From Thermoanaerobaculia bacterium (lineage in GTDB: Bacteria; Acidobacteriota; Thermoanaerobaculia; Gp7-AA8): 6,765 bases of DNA. The position numbers and the translations under genes are program-made. The DNA is taken from assembly GCA_023700825.1 (NCBI GenBank), contig JAMPYE010000235.1, positions 1-6,765 of the forward strand, given 5' to 3'. How positions within the stretch are numbered: position 1 is the stretch's first letter; every line of letters begins with the position of its first letter. Positions 1-5,295 of this stretch are shown piece by piece. A model generated the notes under the pieces. That model was not told the origin of the DNA and made no database searches. It was given only the letters and a program-made list of their open reading frames with translations.

Positions 1-65
1 GCCGACGCGCGCCGCGCCGGCTCTGGTTGCGCTACCCTGTAAGCTGCGGATCACGCCGGCGGGAG

Positions 66-281
66 ATGAACGCCGGTCGCCTCATGCAGAGCCACCACGA
101 ACAGCTTCGACTCGCATTGACCTGCACCATCGTTGGCGCCGTCGCGGCATTCTGCGCCGCGGCCATTTCCATCGCACTCGGCCAGCCGCTTCGTGCGACT
201 GGCAGTGTCGGCGGCGGCGTTCTCCTGATCGGTATCGCGTCGAGACTGAGGGCGAGTATCGCCCGGCAGAGCGGCGAATAG
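66..281 (+). CDS. Small hypothetical membrane protein, two hydrophobic segments
   Basis: I do not recognise a family. From the ATG at 66 the product is 71 residues: a short polar N-terminus (HHEQLR), a long hydrophobic helix (about residues 15-38, rich in Ala, Ile and Val), a short loop (GQPLRATG), a second Gly-rich hydrophobic stretch (VGGGVLLIGIA) and a basic tail (RLRASIARQ). This is the usual plan of a two-pass inner-membrane protein with both ends in the cytoplasm. The start is uncertain: GGGAG at 61-65 touches the ATG at 66, too close to be ideal, and the in-frame ATG at 84 has no clear ribosome site. A GC-rich hairpin begins ten bases after the TAG stop, which fits a real gene end. The reading frame could instead be fortuitous, because open frames are common on both strands at this GC content. 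Confidence 0.45.
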   Translation: MNAGRLMQSHHEQLRLALTCTIVGAVAAFCAAAISIALGQPLRATGSVGGGVLLIGIASRLRASIARQSGE

Positions 282-290
282 CAACGCACT

Positions 291-315
291 CGAGCGGATC
301 CCAACGACCCGCTCG
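291..315 (+). terminator. GC-rich hairpin after the first small gene, possible terminator
   Basis: CGAGCGG (291-297) and CCGCTCG (309-315) form a perfect 7-bp stem with an 11-nt loop, ten bases after the stop codon at 281. No run of T follows, so intrinsic termination is not shown. It may be a 3'-end stabilising hairpin or a chance structure. Confidence 0.3.
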
Positions 316-402
316 GAGCCCTGGTAACCGGTCGAGGCAGCGCGCGCGTTGAATCCGCCCGGCGCTGGCGTTAGGCGGAGCCGGTCGTGCACGCGCGCCC
401 GC

Positions 403-408
403 AGGAGG
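403..408 (+). promoter_or_regulatory. Strong ribosome binding site for the GTG-start small gene
   Basis: AGGAGG lies at 403-408 inside AGGAGGAG, ten bases before the GTG at 419. This near-perfect Shine-Dalgarno sequence at good spacing is the main reason for calling the 59-codon gene that follows, and it fixes GTG as the start. Confidence 0.75.
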
Positions 409-418
409 AGGTCTTCCA

Positions 419-598
419 GTGAGGTTCAATCAGGTTGCTGCTTCCGTCTTCGCCCTGGTGGCCCTGGGGCACGCCTATCGCGCGTTTGCGCAGGTCCCGG
501 TTCTGTTCGGCTCGCTCACGGTACCCGTGTGGGCATCCTGGGTTGGCGCCGTGTTCGCGGCCGCCCTGAGCGTCTGGGGCTTCCGCTCTCGCGACTGA
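419..598 (+). CDS. Small two-helix membrane protein, 59 residues, GTG start
   Basis: This short gene begins with GTG at 419 behind a near-perfect AGGAGG and ends at TGA 596-598. The product starts MRFNQVAASVFALVALGHAY. It has a first hydrophobic helix (about residues 5-19), a short segment with Arg and Gln (YRAFAQ), a middle stretch ending in VPVWASW, a second helix (about 40-54) and a charged end (FRSRD). The order of an N-terminal helix containing a His near its end, a P-x-W-x-S-W motif and a second helix resembles a widespread family of unnamed small bacterial membrane proteins; that resemblance is from memory and untested. Function is unknown. The gene is convergent with the DUF3592-like gene, with 51 nt between the stops. 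Confidence comes mainly from the ribosome site and the coherent membrane topology. Confidence 0.75.
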   Translation: MRFNQVAASVFALVALGHAYRAFAQVPVLFGSLTVPVWASWVGAVFAAALSVWGFRSRD

Positions 599-649
599 GG
601 GCGCATGACGCATCGCGGCGGCGGGCGCCGCGGCGGTGGGCGCCGGATC

Positions 650-1189
650 CTAAGGGCCCGGCTCCCCGGGTGTGCCTTCGCCGGTCCCCGGTCGAGACCT
701 CGTCGCCCGATATACGACCAGCGCTACCGTGGCCATGACCGCGCATGCCAGCAGGACTTTCATGTTCCTCCTGCTCTGCCCGCCCGGAGGCTCCTCGACG
801 ACGAGGATGCACTCGTCGAGCACGGGGTCGTAATGCGCTTCGTACTGCCGGCCTTTCTCGAAGCTGTTCCACAGGGCCTTCTCGTCGTTAGGGAAGAGCG
901 ACAGCCGGCTCCCCTCCCGGAGGGCACCCCCAACCTGGCACTGGAAACGGATCCAGTGCCGCACTTCCACGTTGACCTGGCCACTGTTGCCGGGAGTCGT
1001 GCTGCGGCTCTCGTACGTGGCGACGCCCTTGTCGGTGATGACGGCGAGGACCGTTCTCATTCGAGCGAGGCGATCCCGCTCGTCGTTCTCCTGCGTCTGA
1101 TTCAGGATCGTGATTGCCGCGCAGACGACGGAGATGAACAGGACGATGAGCGCACAGCCGGGCACGTTGTCGCGCATGGCATCCATCAT
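650..1189 (-). CDS. DUF3592-like membrane protein
   Basis: The 179-residue product has a first transmembrane helix (about residues 11-29, CALIVLFISVVCAAITIL), a soluble domain (about 45-135) and a second helix (about 143-160), followed by a Gly/Pro/Glu-rich tail. The soluble part carries the DUF3592 hallmarks: a K-G-V-A-T strand (54-58), a W-I-R-F-Q-C-Q-V strand (79-86), a Y-E-A-H-Y-D-P segment (116-122) and C-I-L-V-V just after it. DUF3592 proteins are membrane-anchored, and their biochemical role is not established. The start could be either ATG of the MetMet pair (1189 or 1186) or the ATG at 1177; none has a strong ribosome site, so the N-terminus may be up to four residues shorter. The gene stands alone on this strand. 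A plus-strand frame stays open across it but gives an Arg/Pro-rich sequence that looks like a shadow. Confidence 0.8.
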   Translation of the reverse strand: MMDAMRDNVPGCALIVLFISVVCAAITILNQTQENDERDRLARMRTVLAVITDKGVATYESRSTTPGNSGQVNVEVRHWIRFQCQVGGALREGSRLSLFPNDEKALWNSFEKGRQYEAHYDPVLDECILVVEEPPGGQSRRNMKVLLACAVMATVALVVYRATRSRPGTGEGTPGEPGP

Positions 1190-1224
1190 CTTATGGCTGT
1201 TGGGGGCGGCGGGGTCAGGGTGCC

Positions 1225-1253
1225 GGCCCGGTTCCGGGCCCGTTCGGTTCCGG
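1225..1253. repeat. GC-rich near-palindrome and direct repeat between divergent genes
   Basis: GGCCCGG (1225-1231) and CCGGGCC (1234-1240) form a 16-bp near-palindrome. The 9-mer CGGTTCCGG occurs twice, at 1229-1237 and 1245-1253, 16 bases apart, about one and a half helical turns. The pair lies 36-64 nt upstream of the DUF3592-like start, where an operator or leader could sit. No promoter hexamers were convincing in the 249-nt gap (1190-1438), and in DNA this GC-rich the repeat may be chance. Confidence 0.3.
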
Positions 1254-1438
1254 ACGCGCCGGCGGTGGCGTCCCGCATCGGATTGGCCTGCAAGGGGACG
1301 GCAAGGCTGGTAGAGGGGAGCCTAACGTCGCGCCATCCTTCCCCGCCGGCGCGGGACTCCGCGCCTTGCAGTCGTGTACCATTTCCGGGCACGAGCCGGC
1401 GCCGCGCCGCCATGCTGCAGAGAGCACAGGAGGTCGTG

Positions 1439-1810
1439 ATGGAACGGGGAGCCTTCTCCGTCAGTCTGGCCGTAAAGGACATCAGGGCGTCGAAGCTCTT
1501 CTACGAGAAGCTGGGATTTGCGCCTTTCGTCGGAGACGCGACGCAGAACTGGCTGATCATGAAGAACGGCGACCACGTCATCGGGTTGTTCCAGGGAATG
1601 TTCGAGAAGAACATCCTCACCTTCAACCCGGGCTGGGACAGCGACGCTCAGCAACTCTCGAAATTCACGGACGTCCGGGAGCTGCAGCGCCAGCTCAAGG
1701 CGAGCGGCGTCACGATGATCTCCGAAGCCGACGAGAGCTCCACCGGGCCGGCCAGCTTCATGATCGCCGATCCGGACGGAAACACGATTCTGTTCGATCA
1801 GCACGTTTAG
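1439..1810 (+). CDS. VOC family (glyoxalase/bleomycin-resistance fold) protein
   Basis: The product is 123 residues, the usual size of a single-module VOC protein built from two beta-alpha-beta-beta-beta units. The first unit is seen as FSVSLAVKDIRASKLFYEKL (6-25), and the second ends in FMIADPDGNTILFDQH (107-122). The VKDI...S..FYEKLGF and DPDGN motifs are diagnostic. IGLFQGMF followed by LTFNPGWD (61-68) is typical of one VOC subgroup that is often annotated as glyoxalase or lactoylglutathione lyase without proof. The usual metal ligands are not obvious: Ser7 sits where a His is common, and Leu118 or Phe119 where the last Glu is expected after DPDGN. The reaction is therefore unassigned. 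The ATG at 1439 is chosen because AGGAGG (1428-1433) lies five bases upstream; the same frame extends far upstream without homologous sequence. The NTF2-like gene follows 130 nt later and may be co-transcribed. Confidence 0.9.
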   Translation: MERGAFSVSLAVKDIRASKLFYEKLGFAPFVGDATQNWLIMKNGDHVIGLFQGMFEKNILTFNPGWDSDAQQLSKFTDVRELQRQLKASGVTMISEADESSTGPASFMIADPDGNTILFDQHV

Positions 1811-1827
1811 ACGGCGCGGCAGTTCGA

Positions 1828-1871
1828 GCCTCTGTCCGCGATCCGGACGCATCACCACGTCATGCAGAGGC
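1828..1871 (+). other. Stem-loop between the VOC and NTF2-like genes
   Basis: GCCTCTG (1828-1834) pairs with CAGAGGC (1865-1871). Inside the loop, TCCG (1835-1838) pairs with CGGA (1844-1847). The structure lies 18 nt after the VOC stop. There is no T-run, so it is not a classical terminator; it could modulate read-through or mRNA processing, or be chance. Confidence 0.25.
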
Positions 1872-1940
1872 CGAGTCCGGTGGCGCGCACCGAGGACGAG
1901 CGTTCGGCGCCGTAGCGATGACCGACTCCTGGAGGCACGA

Positions 1941-2330
1941 GTGACCATTCCCACAGTCGATACCTGGCACGAAGTCGTGAAGAGCAGGAACACGGCGGCG
2001 CTCGAGGCGCTGCTGGCCGATGACGTCGTCTTCCACTCGCCGGTCGTGCACACGCCGCAGGCGGGGAAGGCGATCACGCTGCAGTACCTCTCGGCGGCCT
2101 TTCATGTCTTCTTCAACGAATCGTTTCAGTACACCCGGGAGATCCGCGGACCTCGCGACGCCGCGCTCGAGTTCCAGGTCGAGATCGACGGCATCGCCGT
2201 CAACGGGATCGACCTCCTGAAGTGGAATGAGGAAGGCCGGATCGTCGAGTTCAAGGTGATGATCCGGCCCCTCAAGGCGATCAACCTGATCCATCAGAAG
2301 ATGGCGGCCATGCTGCAGGCGAAGCGGTAG
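1941..2330 (+). CDS. NTF2-like / SnoaL-like family protein
   Basis: The 129-residue product has the features of the SnoaL-like NTF2 fold, a cone-shaped alpha+beta barrel. It opens with a helix containing TWHEVVKSRN (8-17), then LEALLADDVVFHSPV (21-35), GKAITLQYLSAAF (42-54), beta strands AALEFQVEID and VNGIDLLKWNEEGRIVEFKV (87-106), and a terminal helix. The D-D-V-x-F-x-S-P and W-N-E-E-G-R-I-V-E-F patterns are characteristic. Members include isomerases, hydratases and many small-ligand binders; the sequence does not reveal the substrate. The start is GTG at 1941, with GGAGG (1931-1935) five bases upstream, and no better start lies nearby. Length fits the family. Its position downstream of the VOC gene on the same strand is compatible with a loose two-gene unit, although the 130-nt gap is large for tight coupling. 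Confidence 0.9.
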   Translation: MTIPTVDTWHEVVKSRNTAALEALLADDVVFHSPVVHTPQAGKAITLQYLSAAFHVFFNESFQYTREIRGPRDAALEFQVEIDGIAVNGIDLLKWNEEGRIVEFKVMIRPLKAINLIHQKMAAMLQAKR

Positions 2331-2381
2331 CGCGCGATTTCGCTCGCGGCTCGCTGCACTTCCGCCGCGATCCAAACGACA

Positions 2382-2387
2382 TATACT
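2382..2387 (+). promoter_or_regulatory. Possible -10 box upstream of the acyl-CoA dehydrogenase gene
   Basis: TATACT at 2382-2387 matches the -10 consensus at five of six positions and is one of very few AT-rich hexamers in this GC-rich gap. I see no good -35 hexamer at 16-18 nt upstream, so an activator or another sigma factor would be needed. Transcription would begin near 2394, giving a leader of about 125 nt. Confidence 0.35.
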
Positions 2388-2393
2388 TCCGCC

Positions 2394-2414
2394 GACGATC
2401 ACTCCTGGATCGTC
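2394..2414. promoter_or_regulatory. Dyad GACGATC-N7-GATCGTC, candidate operator or leader hairpin
   Basis: GACGATC (2394-2400) and GATCGTC (2408-2414) are perfect inverted 7-mers around a 7-nt centre. They start seven bases after the -10-like TATACT, at the expected transcription start. This is a typical place for a repressor operator; TetR-type repressors often control fatty-acid degradation genes, but no such gene is in the window. A second perfect palindrome, CTCCGCGGAG, lies at 2456-2465 further down the same leader. Confidence 0.4.
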
Positions 2415-2518
2415 ACCGCTGATGGAGACGAGTGAGGCGGGTCCGCGAATTCTCGCTCCGCGGAGTCGAACGCGAGCGGCGTGTCGCTCTCTCCTGACCT
2501 GGAAGTCCGGAGGACGCC

Positions 2519-4219
2519 ATGACCCTGTTGAACCCCACGAAGCTCGCTGAGCTCCCACTCGACGCCCGTTCGCGCGAGATCGTGACGAAGACGATCGAAT
2601 TCTTCGAGACGAAGGGCAAGAAGCGCCTCAGGGAAGACGATCTCGATCGCGTCTGGTACGCCGATTTCCTCGACTTCGTGAAGCGGGAGCGGATCTTCGC
2701 CGATCTGCTCACGCCGCCGGAGTTAGGCGGCGCGGACGCCCGCTGGGACACCTTCCGCAACTGTTTCGTGAACGAGGTCCTCGGATTCTACGGCCTCTGC
2801 TACTGGTACACGTGGCAGGTGTCGATCCTCGGGCTCGGGCCGCTCTGGATGAGCCCGAACGGCGCGATGCGGAAGAAGACCGCCGAGGCGCTGGGGAGCG
2901 GCGGCATCTTCGCCTTCGGCCTCTCCGAGAAGGAGCACGGAGCCGACATCTATTCGACCTCGATGACGCTCACTCCGCAGGAGGACGGCTCGTTCCGCGC
3001 GAACGGTTCGAAGTACTACATCGGAAACGCGAACGAGGCCGCCATCGTCTCGGTGTTCGGAAAGATGGCCGGGAGCGACGACTACGTCTTCTTCGCCGCC
3101 GATCCGAAGCGCTCCGGCTACAAGCTCGTGAAGAACGTCGTGGCGAGCCAGTCGTACGTGGCCGAGTTCGAGCTCGAGAACTACCGGGTCGCGGCGGACG
3201 AGGTCCTCATCCAGGGCAGGGACGCCTGGAACGCCTCGCTCAACACGGTGAACATCGGCAAGTACAACCTCGGCTGGGCGTCGATCGGCATCTGCGAGCA
3301 CGCGTTCCACGAGGCGCTCAACCACGCCACCGGCCGCCGCCTTTACGGGATGGCCGTGACCGACTTCCCGCACGTGTCGCGGATGTTCGTCGACGCCTGG
3401 GCGCGGCTCGTCGCGATGAAGGTCTTCGCCTTCCGCGCGTCCGATTACCTGCGCGCCGCGTCGCTCGAGGACCGCCGCTACCTCCTCTACAACCCGATCA
3501 TGAAGATGAAGGTGACGACCGAAGGCGAGAAGGTCGTCGACCTTCTCTGGGACGTCATCGCGGCGAAGGGGTTCGAGAAGGACGTCTACTTCGAGATGGC
3601 CGCGCGCGACATCCGCGCGCTGCCGAAGCTCGAGGGAACGGTGCACGTCAACATCGCCCTCATCGTGAAGTTCCTTGCGAACTGGCTGTTCCGCCCCGCG
3701 GCGTGCCCGGAGATCGGGCGCCGCAGTGAGCCGGCGCACGACGCCTTCCTCTTCGCGCAGGGGCCCGCAAGCGGGCTCGGGAAGATCCGCTTCCACGACT
3801 TTGCGCCGGCGTTCGAGAAGTACGCCCGCGTGCCTAACGTCGCGCTCTTCCGCGAGCAGCTCGGCGCCTTCCGCGAGCTGGTCGGGGCGGCCGCGCCGAC
3901 GGAGGAGCAGGCAAAGGACGTCGACCTGCTGCTCGCCGTCGGCGACCTCTTTGCGCTCGCCGTCTACGCGCATCTCGTCCTCGAGGGAGCGGAGCACCAC
4001 GGCCTGACGGACGACACGCTCGACCAGGTCTTCGACGTCTTCGTCAGAGACTTCTCGTCGTACGCGCTCAAGCTCCACGAACGGTCCGGGGCGACGGAGA
4101 AGCAGGCGGCGATGGCGCTTCGTCTCGTGAGGCGCCCCGTCTTCGACGCCGGCCGCTTCAGGCGGATCTGGGAGAGCGAGGTCTACGCGCTCCGGGAAAC
4201 CTATCGGATGAAGGAGTAG
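2519..4219 (+). CDS. Acyl-CoA dehydrogenase, long form with C-terminal extension
   Basis: This flavoprotein is expected to oxidise acyl-CoA to trans-2-enoyl-CoA using FAD, the first step of beta-oxidation, passing electrons to ETF. It has 566 residues, against roughly 380-400 for the core family. The N-terminal helical domain covers about 20-125. The beta domain contains GLSEKEHGAD (134-143), the counterpart of the flavin-binding T-E-x-x-x-G-S-D segment, and ANGSKYYIGNAN (161-172). The C-terminal helical domain has RRLYG (273-277) and LEGT (371-374), where Glu372 aligns with the catalytic Glu of the Y-E-G-T motif. Residues from about 386 to 566 form a mainly helical extension, a layout reminiscent of very-long-chain enzymes; chain length is not proven. 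The ATG at 2519 follows GGAGG (2509-2513) at five bases. It is preceded by a leader with a dyad and is convergent with htpX, 31 nt between stops. Codon 69 is TTA, unusual in this GC-rich DNA. Confidence 0.93.
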   Translation: MTLLNPTKLAELPLDARSREIVTKTIEFFETKGKKRLREDDLDRVWYADFLDFVKRERIFADLLTPPELGGADARWDTFRNCFVNEVLGFYGLCYWYTWQVSILGLGPLWMSPNGAMRKKTAEALGSGGIFAFGLSEKEHGADIYSTSMTLTPQEDGSFRANGSKYYIGNANEAAIVSVFGKMAGSDDYVFFAADPKRSGYKLVKNVVASQSYVAEFELENYRVAADEVLIQGRDAWNASLNTVNIGKYNLGWASIGICEHAFHEALNHATGRRLYGMAVTDFPHVSRMFVDAWARLVAMKVFAFRASDYLRAASLEDRRYLLYNPIMKMKVTTEGEKVVDLLWDVIAAKGFEKDVYFEMAARDIRALPKLEGTVHVNIALIVKFLANWLFRPAACPEIGRRSEPAHDAFLFAQGPASGLGKIRFHDFAPAFEKYARVPNVALFREQLGAFRELVGAAAPTEEQAKDVDLLLAVGDLFALAVYAHLVLEGAEHHGLTDDTLDQVFDVFVRDFSSYALKLHERSGATEKQAAMALRLVRRPVFDAGRFRRIWESEVYALRETYRMKE

Positions 4220-4228
4220 GGTCTCGGA

Positions 4229-4256
4229 GCCTGAAACGGGGCGCCGTGGCTCAGGC
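4229..4256. terminator. Hairpin shared by the convergent gene ends, weak terminator candidate
   Basis: GCCTGA (4229-4234) pairs with TCAGGC (4251-4256), with an inner ACGG/CCGT stem (4236-4239 and 4244-4247). It sits in the 31-nt gap between the acyl-CoA dehydrogenase stop and the htpX stop and overlaps the last htpX codons. Being a dyad it could act in both directions, but neither strand has the T-run of an intrinsic terminator. Confidence 0.3.
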
Positions 4257-5123
4257 CGCGATGCCCTCTCCGCGCCAGGCGATGGCGCGGAGGCGGTTGA
4301 CGCGCTCGGCGACGGGCGGATGGGTCGAGAAGAGGTCCATCAGTCCGCTCGTTCCGGCGAGCGGGTTGACGATGAAGAGGCTCGCGGTAGCGGGTTGCGG
4401 GTCGGCCGGGGCGATCGTCATCGCGCCGCGCTCCAGCTTCTCGAGCGCCGAGGCGAGGGAGGCGGGATCGCCGCTGATGCGGGCGCCGGTCTCGTCGGCC
4501 ATGTACTCGCGCGAGCGCGAGATGCCGAGTTGCACGAGCGTCACCGCGATCGGCGCGACGAAGGCGAGCGCGATCATCGCCAGGGGCGAAGGGGCGTCCT
4601 CGTCGTCCGAGCTTCCGAAGATGGCGCTCCATTGCAGCACGTTCGCGATCAGCGTGACCGCGCCGGCGATCGCGGCTGCGATCGTCGCGACGAGCACGTC
4701 GCGGTTCCTGATGTGTGCGAGTTCGTGCGCGATCACGCCCCTCAGTTCCCGCTCGCTCAGGATGCCGACGATGCCCGTCGTCACGGCGACCGCGCCGTTC
4801 TCCGGGTTGCGACCGGTCGCGAATGCGTTAGGCTGCGGCGAGTCGACGACCAGTACCTTCGGCTTCGGTATCCCCGCGGCCAGAGAGAGCTCGGTCACCA
4901 TCCGGTGAAGCGCGGGCGCTTCCGACTCGCTCACCTCGCGCGCACCGTGCATCCTCTGGACGATCCGGTCCGAGAAGAAGTACGCGCCGAAGTTCATGGC
5001 GATGGCGACGAGGGTGAACAGAGCGACGTATCCTTTGCCCATCACGGCGCCGATGGCGACGAGAATCGCCGACAGCGCCCCCATCAGCACGATGGTCTTG
5101 ATCTGGTTGTTGATCCCGTTCAT
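4251..5123 (-). CDS. htpX: HtpX, M48 family membrane zinc metalloprotease
   Basis: HtpX is an inner-membrane protease that cleaves misfolded membrane proteins and works alongside FtsH in quality control. From the ATG at 5123 the product is 290 residues, the normal family length. It starts MNGINNQIKT, followed by two N-terminal transmembrane helices (about 11-28 and 32-50). The zinc site HELAH is at 133-137, with the third ligand Glu206 in SREYMADETGA (204-214). Two further hydrophobic segments lie between (about 145-163 and 182-200), and the conserved STHPP is at 267-271. The active site is intact. A longer frame reaches 5243, but the family N-terminus and a GGAGGAGA ribosome site (complement of 5126-5133) fix the start at 5123. 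The gene is divergent from the NhaR-type regulator, with a 172-nt shared control region. Confidence 0.96.
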   Translation of the reverse strand: MNGINNQIKTIVLMGALSAILVAIGAVMGKGYVALFTLVAIAMNFGAYFFSDRIVQRMHGAREVSESEAPALHRMVTELSLAAGIPKPKVLVVDSPQPNAFATGRNPENGAVAVTTGIVGILSERELRGVIAHELAHIRNRDVLVATIAAAIAGAVTLIANVLQWSAIFGSSDDEDAPSPLAMIALAFVAPIAVTLVQLGISRSREYMADETGARISGDPASLASALEKLERGAMTIAPADPQPATASLFIVNPLAGTSGLMDLFSTHPPVAERVNRLRAIAWRGEGIAA

Positions 5124-5214
5124 GGTCTCCTCCGCCGGGGTGGTGAGTGGCCGGCCCGCCCTCGGGCCCGTCGCCTGCGAGATCGCCCTCGCCGCGTCTC
5201 CCGCGGCGGTCATG

Positions 5215-5243
5215 AATGTAGGGCGTTTTCTTTCATAGATCAA
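5215..5243 (-). promoter_or_regulatory. Predicted sigma70-type promoter of htpX
   Basis: On the minus strand, TTGATC (complement of 5238-5243) and TACATT (complement of 5215-5220) are separated by exactly 17 bp, and each matches its consensus at four of six positions. Transcription would start near 5208, leaving an 85-nt leader before the ATG at 5123. This is the best promoter match I found in the window. Confidence 0.5.
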
Positions 5244-5266
5244 ATTGATTGTTTAGAATATTCAAT
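5239..5266. promoter_or_regulatory. Cluster of dyads in the nhaR-htpX intergenic region, candidate NhaR site
   Basis: Three symmetric elements overlap here: ATCAA-A-TTGAT (5239-5249), ATTG-N11-CAAT (arms 5248-5251 and 5263-5266) and GAATATTC (5256-5263). LysR-type regulators usually bind AT-rich interrupted dyads in the space between their own gene and a divergent target. The surrounding 60 nt (5226-5285) are only about 23% G+C, in sharp contrast with the flanking genes. The site assignment is inferred from position and symmetry, not from a match to a known NhaR box. Confidence 0.5.
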
Positions 5267-5272
5267 TAGGTT
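5245..5272 (+). promoter_or_regulatory. Possible promoter of nhaR
   Basis: TTGATT (5245-5250, four of six matches to -35) and TAGGTT (5267-5272, three of six to -10) are 16 bp apart. An alternative -10 is TAGAAT (5254-5259, five of six), but it lacks a good -35. Either would overlap the dyads and lie back-to-back with the htpX promoter, so autoregulation is plausible. Confidence 0.35.
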
Positions 5273-5295
5273 TGTTCGAATGAAACGGAGGCTCC

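Noticed and set aside
300..377. Integron attC site ending in GCGTTAGGC
   Set aside because: The 3' core matches G-TT-R-R-R-Y, but no proper R-Y-Y-Y-A-A-C partner with extended pairing lies upstream. The same word occurs inside ordinary genes, and no integrase or cassette array is seen.
614..644. GC-only hairpins (CGCGGC/GCCGCG and paired GGCGCC) between the convergent small gene and the DUF3592-like gene
   Set aside because: Self-complementarity is expected by chance in this almost pure G+C stretch, and no T-run follows on either strand.
605..1438. Plus-strand open frame in phase with, and upstream of, the VOC gene (could suggest a 401-residue fusion)
   Set aside because: The upstream part is antisense to the DUF3592-like gene, has Arg/Pro/Ala-rich shadow composition and no recognisable domain, while AGGAGG sits five bases before the ATG at 1439.
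2723..4078. Long minus-strand open frame of 451 codons opposite the acyl-CoA dehydrogenase gene
   Set aside because: It translates to a repetitive Arg/Glu/Val/Leu-rich sequence typical of the antisense of a GC-rich gene; the sense product is a clear enzyme with family motifs.
5124..5243. N-terminal extension of HtpX by 40 residues
   Set aside because: The family starts at the MNGINNQIKT-like segment, GGAGGAGA lies just before the ATG at 5123, and the extension would cover the predicted promoter.
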